The notes under the pieces are model-generated. The model searched no databases. It was not told the DNA's origin and saw only the letters and a list, made by a program, of their open reading frames with translations. The translations under genes and the position numbers were made by a program. A stretch of DNA of 64,000 bases, taken from JASGCP01 sp965263285 (GTDB lineage: Bacteria; Bacteroidota; Bacteroidia; Chitinophagales; Chitinophagaceae). Location of the stretch: assembly GCA_965263285.1 (NCBI GenBank), contig CBDHHD010000004.1, positions 868,001 through 932,000 of the forward strand, written 5' to 3'. Below are positions 18,320-31,100 of the stretch, piece by piece; within the stretch, counting starts at the first letter, position 1; each line of letters starts with the position of its first letter.

Positions 18320-20281
18320 ATGTATTTAAAAGAACAAAAGATTAAGGATAAATTCGGCAATACGGTTATTTACTACAAATTAGTAAGTAGCTATCGAGCA
18401 GGGAACAAGATTCAACATGAGACGCTTTGTTCACTAGGTAAATTAGAGCAATTAACAACCAATCAGGCAAGAAAGCAACTAGTGAAACGTATTGAAAGTC
18501 TATTACAGCAACAAGATACATTATTTCCTGACTTTATTGATCCGGTTATTGAGAAGATGGCTTTTGATATGGCAGAGAAGGTTAGATCACATCAATTAAA
18601 ACAAAAGCAAAAAAGAGAGGAAGAGAGGGATAGCAAAACAAATATCCATACAAGTGCAGACATAAATGAGGGTGTTGATACTTTAATAGACAGCGCTTCG
18701 TTAGAGCATGAGCAAGCCAAAGAGATAGGGATAGAATGGCTTTGCAAACAAGCTTTAGATGAGCTTCAGGTATCTAAAAAATTAACTGAATTAGGATGGA
18801 CTGACAAACAGATTGATATAGCCTTGCTGCATCTTATTGCAAAGGCTGCTTTTCCCTATTCTGAACATAAAATGGAAAGCTGGCTGTCAATCAACAGTGG
18901 TGCAAAGGAATTGTTTACTCAATTGCCTAATAAAATAACCCGTCACCATCTTTATGATAACGCCCTTAAATTATTCAAAATAAAATCTGAATTGGAGCAG
19001 CATTTATCCCTCAGAACAAATCACCTATTTAGCTTACAGGACAAAATTATTTTATATGATTTGACGAATAGTTATTTTGAGGGCAGAAAGGAAGGCAGTA
19101 GCCTGGCACAGTTTGGGAGAAGTAAAGAAAAAAGAAAAGATTGCAAACTGGCTACTTTAGCATTAGTGGTAAATGCGGAAGGTTTTTTAAAGTACTCTCA
19201 AATTTATGAAGGCAATATTGCGGAGTGTAATACATTAGAAGCCACTTTAGAATCTTTGTCTTCATTTATTGCACCTGCAGTTAAAAAGCCAATTGTTGTG
19301 ATGGACGCAGCATTTGCCACACAAGAGAATTTGACACTCGTAAGAAACAAAGGATATGATTATTTGTGTGTAAACCGTTATTTGTTAAAAAATTATACGA
19401 CAAATAATAAAGAAAAGAAATGGGTAACAGATAACAAGGGTAATAAAATAGAGCTTTCATTTGCTTATGTTGATAATGATGCTGATACTTATTTGAAAGT
19501 ACACAGTGAGGAAAAAGAAAAGAAAGAAGATGCCATGTTTAAACAGTATTGTACTCGATTAGAAAAAGAATTAAATGCTTTGGTAAGTTCATTGGAAAAA
19601 CCTAAGACAACCAAAGATATAAAAAAGATTTTGATTCGTTTAGGACGCATACGGGAAAGAAACAAACAAGTATACAGTGAATACGAGGTTTCAGTAGAAG
19701 AAAACAAAGAAAATGAAAGTAATAAAGAGGATGAGAATACAGAGGAAGGTAATACTACACAAAAAGCAACGAAAAGAAAAAAACAGAAAAGAAAAAGCGA
19801 CACGGTAAAAAGAATAACCTGGAAAAGAAAAGAGCATACAAAAACAGAGGGTATTTATTTTTTAAGAACATCTATTCCTCCCGTTGAATTAATTAAAGAA
19901 GAAGGGATGTGGGATATTTATAATACGATTAGAGAGGTTGAGTCTTCCTTTCGCATTCTTAAAACAGATTTGTCTTTACGACCTGTTTACCATATTCACG
20001 ATAACAGTTGCAAAGCTCATTTATTTTTAGGTGTATTGGCGTACACCATTGTATCTACTATTAGATATAAACTTAAACAATATGGTATCCAACACGATTG
20101 GAAAAACATTGTCAGAATAATGAATACACAAAAAATCATCACTTCTGTCGCACAAAATGCAAATAAAAAAACAGTCATTATTCGGCAATGTACAAGACCA
20201 ATAGCAGAGGCACAAGCCATCTATTCTGCCACCAAATACAAACCTGCCCCCTATTACACAAGACGAAGATGTAGTCCCTAA
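18320..20281 (+). CDS. IS1634-like DDE transposase (653 aa)
   Basis: Cut-and-paste transposase of the IS1634 family (IS4-type DDE fold). Putative catalytic residues are D247 in LYDLTNSYFEG, D329 in VVMDAAFAT and E541 in REVESSFRILK. A long Lys/Glu-rich stretch sits between the second D and the E, as in IS4-type insertion domains. The frame is open from an upstream ATG at 18191, but the start at 18320 (MYLKEQKIKDKFG) is preferred: it begins the conserved N-terminal region, and the upstream 43 codons overlap the promoter and look non-coding. The gene appears intact and the element has both ends. Confidence 0.92.
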   Translation: MYLKEQKIKDKFGNTVIYYKLVSSYRAGNKIQHETLCSLGKLEQLTTNQARKQLVKRIESLLQQQDTLFPDFIDPVIEKMAFDMAEKVRSHQLKQKQKREEERDSKTNIHTSADINEGVDTLIDSASLEHEQAKEIGIEWLCKQALDELQVSKKLTELGWTDKQIDIALLHLIAKAAFPYSEHKMESWLSINSGAKELFTQLPNKITRHHLYDNALKLFKIKSELEQHLSLRTNHLFSLQDKIILYDLTNSYFEGRKEGSSLAQFGRSKEKRKDCKLATLALVVNAEGFLKYSQIYEGNIAECNTLEATLESLSSFIAPAVKKPIVVMDAAFATQENLTLVRNKGYDYLCVNRYLLKNYTTNNKEKKWVTDNKGNKIELSFAYVDNDADTYLKVHSEEKEKKEDAMFKQYCTRLEKELNALVSSLEKPKTTKDIKKILIRLGRIRERNKQVYSEYEVSVEENKENESNKEDENTEEGNTTQKATKRKKQKRKSDTVKRITWKRKEHTKTEGIYFLRTSIPPVELIKEEGMWDIYNTIREVESSFRILKTDLSLRPVYHIHDNSCKAHLFLGVLAYTIVSTIRYKLKQYGIQHDWKNIVRIMNTQKIITSVAQNANKKTVIIRQCTRPIAEAQAIYSATKYKPAPYYTRRRCSP

Positions 20282-20349
20282 AAAACGAGTTGCAATCACG
20301 CAAAAGCTTTACTGTCAATCATTTGCGTAATGTCGTTTACCAAGTTGGG

Positions 20350-20452
20350 TTAAATATCATGCAAGGTAAATTACCAGATGCTAATGACATTACTATAGAA
20401 AAGGTAAAAGGTGGCGAAGGATTAGATAAAGTTAATGGTAAATTTAAATATT
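20350..20452 (+). pseudogene. Remnant of the 147 aa ORF (last 34 codons)
   Basis: This sequence repeats 5995-6099 without gaps (offset 14355) and ends in the same stop. The upstream part is missing; the IS right end abuts it. It lies 92 nt beyond the gene C stop, as the full ORF lies beyond gene B. The remaining stretch to 20544 shows no hairpin I would call a terminator. Confidence 0.8.
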
Positions 20453-23400
20453 AAAAATTCAAGTTACAAATGCAAATTATCTAATTTTTTAAAAGCCCCT
20501 TTACACACTTTTATGAACACTACCCCTCAAAAAATGATATAGTCTCATTCCTTTATCTTTGCATTTAAAATTTCTATTATTTTATTCTGACCTACTTCTA
20601 ATATATTATAATGTGTTGCTCCTTCTATTTCAAAGTTATCTATGTTGCCCCCACAAAAATCTCTCCACCCGCATAATTTATCCCTGTTTGCTTCTGAGCC
20701 TCTATCTTCCTCTACAATAGATGCCTTGCATATAACCATATCCAATTGTTCAGTCTTAGGTATTTGATATCCCAAAAGACAAGTCATTAGTTTCCACGCA
20801 CATGATAAAAAATGATCTATTTGCTCCTTATTATTCAACTCTTGCAAACCCTTTTTATATTTTTTTATTTGCATACTTATCACTTCATCAAATCGTTGCC
20901 TATTGTGATACGCTTCTGTATAATATGCCCACCCATCAAAAGTTACTACAGTTACTAATTTGCCCATTCTCTCTAACATAGATCCAACGCCATATGCTAA
21001 TACTCCACCCATTGAAGAACCTGCTAAATAATATTTTTCAGTTAAAGGGTTTACTTTAAGCACCTCAGTTACATATATCATAACTAATTCCTCCATCTTA
21101 TTAACCTCTATTAACTGATCTCCATATACATTAATATTTTGTATGCCATAACAATTATATTCCTCTGAAATTCCTTGTGCAATATTCATATAACCTCCTA
21201 CTGTACCTCCTACCGCATGAAAAAAGAAAATATTCTTACTCTTATCACTTCCCTCCCTTAAAAGAACCAAAATATTATCCCTATACAAGCTCCCTACAGT
21301 ATGCTTATTATCGTCTTTACTACTATCACTATTCACTATCTTCCTTTCTTTTTCCAGTTCTAAATATTTCGATAACTTATCTATACTATCATAACGCAAT
21401 AACTCTCCCATCGTAATCTCATACCCTAAATTCTTTATCTTTGTTAAAAGCTGTATTAATCGTAACGAAGTCCCTCCCATTTTAGAAAATGAATCTACCT
21501 CAGATATCTCCTCATAGCCTAATACTAATTGATAGACTTGTTTTACTTCCTCCTCTAAAGAATAATAACCTCGTTGCTCTTCCAAAACGCCCTGCTCCCT
21601 TGATTTAACCAACATATCTATGCTACTATCCGCATGTAAACCTACTATCTCTTGTTCATACATCACATACAACTGCTTGTCAAAGCAATACACAGGAACA
21701 TCTACCCATTTGGGCTCTCCTACTCTCTCTAAATGCAATTCCGACCATGAAACCTTAACCCCTAACGACCATAACATACCCCATATTTCCAAGCGATTAA
21801 AAACCTTAGCTACATCTTCCTTACCCTGTTCTCTCTGTAATCGACTGGGTAATAACGATAACACTTTTGCCTTGGCATTGGTGTCTTGTATAAAACTGCA
21901 CAAGCCAGAACCTGCTCCTATCTCTATAAATACCGCTTCGGGCATCTCTAACAATACCCTGTCTATTCCCTTACTAAATGCTACCTTACTACACATTTGA
22001 TCTCCCCAATACACACCACTCTTTGCCCTCTTTTCACTTAACCAATCCCCATTGATGCAACTCATTAACCGAATATCAAGTTTCCTTACCTTTCGCTTTG
22101 TTACCTCCTTACTCAATAATTCTCCTGCCCTACTCATCTTCTTTGAGTGTACCTGCTTTCCTACTTCTATAAATCTACCCTCTACTTCTTTTTCCTTACA
22201 ATAAATTCGAAAGGCTTCTAAGGAGACCTGGCTCCCTAATACCACAAAAGACTTACAGCTATTCTCTATCACCAACTCTATTTCCTCTCGCTTACTATAT
22301 CCTTCATATAAGTCCTTACTGCCCTGTACAGATAATAGTATACCATCGGGCATCGCTTCCATCAATCTACTTCGCTCTATTATTAAGCCTAATCCATCTT
22401 CTAATGTCCATAAGCCAGACCATACAGCCCCTATCAATTCCCCTAAACTATGACCCATTATAGCATTCGCTTCTATCCCATCACTCTTTAATACACTTGC
22501 CATACCATACCCTAATATGAATATCGATGCATGAATATAATCCATTCCTTTCACTTCCCTTTTTTTAGATGAACTATAATATGATGGATACAATACCTCT
22601 CGATAATCAAAATCATAATATAACTGAGTAATCTCCAAACATCTATCAACTGCTTGTCTAAATACCGCATTATCTCTATACCATTCATACCCAGCATTCG
22701 GATACCATGAACCTTGACCATCAAATAAAAAAACAAAATTCGGTACTACTTCTTTCTCTTGTATCTTACTTGTAGGTAATGGTAAACTTAGCTGTTGCTG
22801 CAATGTAGCAGCACTACTTGCTACTATATACCTTCTATACCTAAACACTTCCTTTCTCTCTAACAAACTATAACTCATATCTCTTAATGACTTATCACCT
22901 CCCCCCGCTATATATTTTTGCAATGCCTCTTGATATAAATCTAATGACTTCGTACTCTCGGCAGACATCACAAACAAGTAGGGTACTGAGACATCTTGAT
23001 AATCATCCATATTCATACACTCTTCTTTAACCTGATCGGATTCCTGTACTACCAGATGTACATTCGTACCACCTATCCCAAATGAACTCACTCCTGCTGT
23101 TCGCAATCCCTTCTCCTTTCGTATCCATGGACGATTATGTTTACTTACCTCAAAGCAAGTCTTCTCTATCGCTATATGAGGATTTATCTTCTCAAAATTG
23201 GGCTGACCAGGTATCATCTCCTTTTGCAACATTAACAGAACCTTTATGAGACCTACCATTCCCGCTGTTGTATCTGTATGACCTATATTCGCTTTAACAC
23301 TTCCCAACAGTATCTTCTTAACACCGTGATTCTCCTTCCGTATTTCTCTTACTCCCTCTATTGCCTGATACAATCCCTCTACCTCTATTGGATCTCCTAA

Positions 23401-25170
23401 TGCCGTAGCAGTACCATGACACTCTATATAATCTAAATCCTCAAGTGTTGTTTTTGAATACAAATGCGCTTCAGCAATACATACTGACTGACCCTGTACC
23501 GATGGGGCTGTATAGCTCACTTTATTACTCCCATCATTATTACTTGCGGCACTCTTAATGACTGCCAACACCTTATCTCCATCCCGCTTCGCATCTGATA
23601 ACCTTTTTAGCAATACCACCCCTACACCATTACCTCCGATAGTGCCACTTGAACCCTCATCAAATGTCTTACAGTAACCATCCTTAGAATAAATGCTTCC
23701 TTCTGAATACATATATCCTACACGCTTCTGAACATCTATTCTACTTGCCCCTGCTATTGCCATATCACAGTAGCCATGCTGTAATGCTATGCATGCAGTA
23801 TCTACAACCACTAATCCTGTTGAACAAGCTGTTTGCACAGTTAATGCCACCCCTCGTAGATTAAGCATATACGACACCTGAGTAGCTGCACTCGCATGTA
23901 AAGAACTGAACTCCCAAAAAGTAGATTTATCTTCACGACTCAAAAAATCGACTATATAGTTCGTATCGTTTGACACACCTGCATATACTCCTATATTTCT
24001 CTTTTCTCTCCCTACTGTATAGCCTGTACTATCTAAGCATAACCACGCATGCTCTACCAATTTCCTAATGTTAGGGTGTAACCATCTAGCCGTTTGTGGT
24101 GTTTGCTTAAAAAACAAAGCATCCCAATATGCTGATGAAAATCCCATAGCATTACTTATAGGAACAAAATCAGAATGGGCATATACCGACTTAGGTATTC
24201 CCAACGACTCACACTCTTCCATTGTATATCGTTTGGCGGTCTCTTGCTTTTTCTCCAACACCTCCCATAATTTCTCTAAGTCTCCCACTTGACTAAATTC
24301 TCCCGACATGGCTATAACTGCTATATCCTCTTGTTCTATTTGCTTTCTGCAATACACCTGTATAGTATCTCTTTCCACTTTCTTTTTTATTTCCCCCTCT
24401 ATGAAACTTGACAAAGCAACAATAGTCGGATAAGTAAATAAATCAGGCATATTCACCACCACATCAGGATACTGACGCTTAATATTAGTTAATACCCGTA
24501 TCATTAAAATAGAATTACCCCCTAAGCGAAAAAAAGAATCGCTAATGCTTATATCCTCCTCTTCTATATCTAATATCTTAGCCCATATTGCCCTTAATTC
24601 CTTCTCTATTGTCGTATGTGGCACTATTAATTCTTTAGCTGTATGATACTGTATATCCAATAAATATTTTCTATCCAGTTTGCCATTCACCGTTAAAGGC
24701 ATCTGCTCTATTTGCACCAACCCTATAGGTACCATGTACTCAGGCAATTGCTTAGATAAATGACTTCTTAATTCTTCAATATCTACCTGTTCCTTAGCAA
24801 CAAAATATCCCACTAAATATTTATTGTCTCCTTTATCATTGACCAATACTACCGCTTGTTCAATAACTTGTTCATCCTTTAATCCTTCAATCCTAGTCTG
24901 AAATCCTTGAATCCTAATCTCTATCTCCCCTAATTCAATTCTATAACCCCTTATCTTCACTTGAAAATCATTCCTCCCTATATATTCAATATTACCATCG
25001 GAGAGCATTCGCACTAAATCTCCTGTTTTGTATATTCGCTCATTTTTGTTTTGCTTTTTTTCTTCTTCAGTTTGAAAAGGGTTTTTTATAAACCGTTCCG
25101 CAGTTAATTCAGGTCTATTCAAATATCCTCTTGCTACACCATCGCCTCCAATGTATAACTCTCCAATGCT
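20350..25170. repeat. 4.8 kb direct repeat, copy 2 (partner 5995-10815)
   Basis: Gene C counterpart of the block described at 5995-10815, covering the A4 C-terminal subdomain through TE and the tail of the small ORF. Confidence 0.85.
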
Positions 25171-28100
25171 TCCTATTGGCACAACTTGAAGTTTTGTATT
25201 TAATAAATATGCCTTTATATTGTATATTGGTTTCCCAATTTGTTCTACCTCATCGATATTAATTTGTTTACCCAAAGCATATATGGTTGACTCTGTAGGT
25301 CCATAATAATTAAACAGCAAATAATTTTTCGACCAATCATTAGCTATGTTTCTATTACATGGCTCTCCTGCATAGATAATATGTTTTAATTCTGGATAGA
25401 TATGTTGCGGAAGTTGTGATAACAATACAGGAGGGATATATAGATAGTTAATAGATTTTTCTATAACATATTGAGATAAGAATGTAATGTTTCGTATTGC
25501 TAAGTCATTAAAAATATGCAATTCGCCCCCTTGTACTAAAGGGCTTAAAAATTCACTAACAGAAACATCAAATTGATAAGAGGTAAACGCAGTTGCTCTT
25601 AGATATGTTTGATTAATTGGATATAAAATATACGCAGTAGCATATAAAAGATTAACAACATTTTTATGTTCTACCATTACTCCCTTAGGATTTCCCGTTG
25701 TACCTGAGGTGTAAATGATATATGCCAAAGCATGAGGACTAATGATTAATGGTAAATGGTTAATGGTTAATGAATATAAGACTTTCAAAAGCTCTTCATC
25801 TATTAAATTAACAATTAGAAACTGAACATTTTCAATTTTCAATTTGCAATTTGTAATTAAACACTTAGGCTGAGTGTCTTGTAAAATAAATAATACCCTC
25901 TCTTCTGGATACTCAGGTGAAATAGGACAATAAGCTGCTCCACTCTTAAGCACTCCTAAAATAACAATAATCATCCATTCACTTCGTTCTAATAACAAAC
26001 AAATAATATCATCTATCTTAGTATTGTAATGATGATGTAAATAATGGGCTAACTGATTGGCTTTACTATTCAACTCCTGGTAGGTTAGTTGCTTTTCCTC
26101 AAATACCACTGCTATGTTATTTGGTGTTCTTGCTACTTGCTCTTCAAATAACTGATGTATGGTTTTGTCTTTAGGAAACTCTTTTTCTGTTTTGTTATAA
26201 TCGTATACAAGATAGTGGTATTCTTCATTATCTATTAATCTAAGTTCTTGTTCTAATTTATTGTAACAAATAGGGATTTGTTGTAATAGCAAAGACATTA
26301 ATTTTAATAGCCTTTCTATTTGCTTCTCCTCAAACAGCTCACCTGCATATTTAATTTCTACACTAAGCACACTATCTTTCTCATAAGCCAATACAGTCAA
26401 TGGATAATCTGTCTTTTCTACTGAAGATAAAAATATAGGCATTAATGTATTCGCTTCTTGATTATCTTTGTTTGTAGGTATAGGATAATTCTCATACACT
26501 ACCATCGTAGCAAATAAACGATCTGAAGCATTGCTATGTAAACTACTTAAATGAGTATGTGTTAACTGATTCAATTGCTCCGTATCTTTCTGAATATTCT
26601 TTAATATATTTAATATGCTCTCATTAGAATCATGTCGCACTACCAAGGGTAGTGTGTTAATATACAAACCTACCGATTGCTCTATATCATTAATTGGTAA
26701 CCCTCTGCCTGAAAGCGTTATACCAATAATATTGTCATTTCTGTTGTCATATACACTTAATGCCTTGCTCCAACACCACATGATTAAATTACTCCAGGTA
26801 AGTCCCTCTTGTTTAATAAAACTTGACAAAGCTCTGTATTCCTTATCTCTTATCTTAACCCCTTTTGATATGGGTTCTTGAATAAATTTGTAGTCTAACA
26901 GATTAATACCGTTCGCCTCTTGCTTTCTCAATCCCCTTACATCTATCGTTCTTTCTACACCAGATAGATAATCTACCCACGATTTACTATATATATCCTT
27001 TTTACTTTGCAGTTGCAAATATTCTTGTGCCCTCAAATAGGCTTGATCCTCTAATAGTTCAACTGGTGTATTTTGATTTATTAAACTATTATAAACCTCA
27101 TGAATATAATTTAATAAATTAGGATTACTCCATCCATCACTTATCGCATGATGATTACTATATAAAACCACAAACTCTTCTTTATCTACTTGTATCAAAT
27201 AAACCCTTAATAAATTACCCTTCGCTAAATCATAGTCCTCTTTTCTGTCTTCTATGCAAATAGTCTCTATAGCTTTTTCTTTATTTCTCTTATCCTGAAT
27301 ATCTCTAAATCGATAATCTAATGTTATCTTCTTATCTATAATCTGCACTATCTCTTCTTCCCAATTAAACCGAACTCTTAGTCCAGGATAACGATCCAAT
27401 GCTTGTTGCCATGACTGAATAAAATAATCCTCATTCACTTGGCTTTTATATTTCCATAATAACTGAACCTTATACGCATCGTCTCCTTCAGACTTACTCA
27501 AATAATGATAGATAAATCCTGCTTGTAAACTATTGGCTACATAAATGGCTTGTATCTCATTGTCTATTTGCAATCTATTGAGTAAATCTTTGCTTACTAT
27601 AGAATGCGTATCACTTGGAGTAAGGTAAGATCTATTGACTGACTGAATATAATTAGTAATAACAATCATTTCTTGCTTAAAATATATTGAAAGATTATCT
27701 ATATATTCCTTAGTCAGTCTTCCTCGTATTGAAAATTCTAAAATACCATTTTTAAACACCCCCCCATTGATATCTAACCAAAGATTGCTTTTATTTTTAT
27801 TAGATACCGACATCCCACTTGATTCATTTGTTAAAAACCAATCTTGTTTTTCTTCTTTCTTAAATACCCCCAAGTAGTTGAAGCTAATCTTTGGCAAATG
27901 CTTATATCCTCTTATAAATCCATAGCCAATGCCTTTATTGGGGATTCTTCGCAACTCCTCCTTTACTTCAATAATTGACTCTTGCACATTATCATATATA
28001 GGTAGATGGATAGGCACAATACTCGTAAACCAGCCCATTGTCTTAGAAATATCTATATCATCTTGTAACGACTCTCTCCCATGACCTTCTAATAGAATAG

Positions 28101-31100
28101 ATATTTCCTGCTCATTAAATAACTTTCCTAAGGCTCTTGCTAAGGCAGTTAACAACAAATCATTTACCTCTGTATGAAATACTTGATTCGCAGATAGCAA
28201 TAAATAATTAATTATATCACTATCTATTGCAATAGTTGTAATATAATCCTCTTCTTGTATAGTAATCTTTGATGATAATTTTGCAATATTCTCTTGCACT
28301 TTCTTCTCTACACCTTCCCAATAACTTAATTCATTAGGATAATGTGCGACATAATCTTTCCCTATATTTACCCATTGGCGATAGCTCGTTCGTTTAGCTA
28401 ATAGCTTCTTGCCTGCATACACTGTTTCTATATCTTCCAACAAAATACGCCAACTCACCGCATCAATAATAAGATGGTGTGCAGCAATAAATATTCTCGC
28501 TGTCTTGTTTTTATATCCCCATATATAAGCCATCTGATAGGTCTTCCCTTCGTAGATGTTAAAACTATCTTGCCAACTCGTGTATTGCCTTTTTAATTTC
28601 TCTTCAAATACAACAGTTCCTTCTTGCACATTCCATTCGCTAATATCAAGAACATCTAATGGTATGGCTTCTTTCTTACTATCATAATATTGAATAATAT
28701 TTCCTTCTGCATCTTTTCTATAGGTAAGTCTAAATGCATCATGCTGCTCAACAACTTTTTCTATCGCTATCTTCAATTTTTCTATTTCTAATTCTGGGGT
28801 CTCTATTAAAAAAGATTGATTATAATGATGCTCATTAGTCAGTTTTAATTCAAAAAAATATTGTTGTATCGGCAATAAGTTCAACTCGCCTGATAGTTTG
28901 CCTTGTTCAGATAGATACACTTTAATTTGATGGCTACTCAATACATGCGATACCATTCTTTCGATGGTTCTATGTTCAAAAACATCCTTCACACTCAATT
29001 CCCTTCCTAATTCACTTCTCACCCTACTACTCAACTGAATAGACTTAATGCTATCTCCACCTACCCTAAAAAAATCATCTTGTACACCAATACTGTTATT
29101 GCCTAATAATTTCTCCCAAATAGATAGTAGCTGTTGTTCTAATTCATTTGTAGGGGCTTTGTATTCTTTGCTATCAGCAAGGTTATATTCTATGGCTAAT
29201 AATGCCTTTCTATCCAACTTGCCATTCACCGTTAAAGGCATCTGCTCTATTTGCAACAGCCCTGTAGGCACCATATATTCGGGCAATTGCTTAGACAAAT
29301 AACTTCTTAATTCTTCTACATCCACTTGCTCCTTAGCCACAAAATACCCCACTAAATATCTATTATCTCCTTTCTCATTAACCAATACCACAGCTTGTTC
29401 TATCATCCTAAAATCCTGAAATCCTTGAATCCTAATCTGGAATCCTTGAATCCTATTCTCTATCTCTTCTAATTCAATTCTATAGCCCCTTATCTTCACT
29501 TGAAAATCATTCCTCCCTATATATTCAATATTACCATCAGGGAGCATTCGCACTAAATCTCCTGTTTTGTATATTCGCTCATTTTTGTTTTGCTTTTTTT
29601 CTTCTTCAGTTTGAAAAGGGTTTTTTATAAACCGTTCTGCAGTCAATTCAGGTCTATTCAAATATCCTCTTGCTACACCATCGCCTCCAATGTATAACTC
29701 TCCAATAGCACCCATAGGCAACGGTTTATGTGTGGGATTCAAAACATAATATTTTGTATTAGTAATAGGCTTTCCAATATGTAAGGAAATATCAAATTCG
29801 TCTATATATATATGAGTACTTCCCATTACACAATATTCTGTAGGACCAAAAGCATTAATCAATATTCCTGTTCTATGTTTACAAGTTATCAAGTTTGTTA
29901 TTCTATCTCCCCCTACAAATAGTATTCTTAAATTAATAATATCTAATTGTTCAACAATAATAGGTGGCAACAATGCAATTTCTATATTATTTTGGCGTAT
30001 AAAAGACAACAATAAATCATTAGACTTTCTAATATCATCAGAAATCAGATATAAAGAATAACCTAATAGTAATGCTGTATAATATTCCCAAACAGACGCA
30101 TCAAATATATAATTACTATATCCTAAGAAATGAATAGTTGTACTAAATAAATCATCAAATATATTTTTATGGTGATACACTAAATTACTAACACTTTGAT
30201 GTGTTACCATTACACCCTTCGGATTCCCCGTTGTACCAGAAGTATAGATAATATATGCTAAAGAATGAGAGTTAATGGTTAATGATAAATGGTTAATGGT
30301 TAATGAAGCTAAGACTTTCAAAAACTCTTCATCCATTAAATTAACAATTAAAAACTGAACATTTTCAATTTGCAATTTGCAATTTGTAATTAAACACTTA
30401 GGTTGTGTGTCTTGTAAAATAAATAAAATTCTCTCTTCGGGATACTCAGGAGAGATAGGACAATAAGCTGCTCCACTCTTAAGAACTCCTAAAATAGAAA
30501 TAATCATCCATTCACTTCGCTTTAATAACAAACAAATAATATCGTCTGCTTTAGTTTGATAATTATTGTGCAAATAATGTGCTAACTGATTAGCTTTGTT
30601 ATTTAACTCTTGGTAGGTTAGTTGCTTCTCCTCAAATACCACCGCTATATTATTCGGCGTTCTTACTACTTGCTCTTCAAATAACTGATGTATGGTTTTA
30701 TCTTTAGGATACTCTTTTTCAGTTTTGTTATAATCGTATATAAGATAGTTGTATTCTTCATTATCTATTAATATAAGTTCTTGTTCTAATTTATTGTAAC
30801 AAATAGGGATTTGTTGTAATAGCAAAGACATTAATTTTAATAGCCTTTCTATTTGCTTCTCCTCAAACAGCTCACCTGCATATTTAATTTCTACACTAAG
30901 CACACTATCTTTCTCATAAGCCAATATAGTCAATGGATAATCTGTCTTTTCTACTGATGATAAAAATATAGGCATTAATGTATTCGCTTCTTGATTATCT
31001 TTGTTTGTAGGTATAGGATAATTCTCATACACTACCATTGTTGCAAATAAACGATCTGAAGCATTGCTATGTAAACCACTTAAATGAGTATGCGTTAACT

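Larger units (their letters stand above)
18118..20348 (+). mobile_element. IS1634-like insertion sequence, complete, about 2.23 kb
   Basis: The element is bounded by 13-bp perfect inverted repeats, CCAACTTGGTAAA (18118-18130) and TTTACCAAGTTGG (20336-20348), and holds one transposase gene. TTAAA occurs beside both ends (18113-18117 and 20350-20354, with one extra G on the right), a possible short target duplication. The two flanks derive from sequences not adjacent elsewhere in the window: a D-type NRPS 3' end on the left and the tail of the 147 aa ORF on the right. Insertion may therefore have followed or caused a deletion. Confidence 0.85.

Noticed and set aside
19489..20299. Minus-strand ORFs opposite the transposase
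   Set aside because: They are shadows of the DDE transposase, without features of real proteins.
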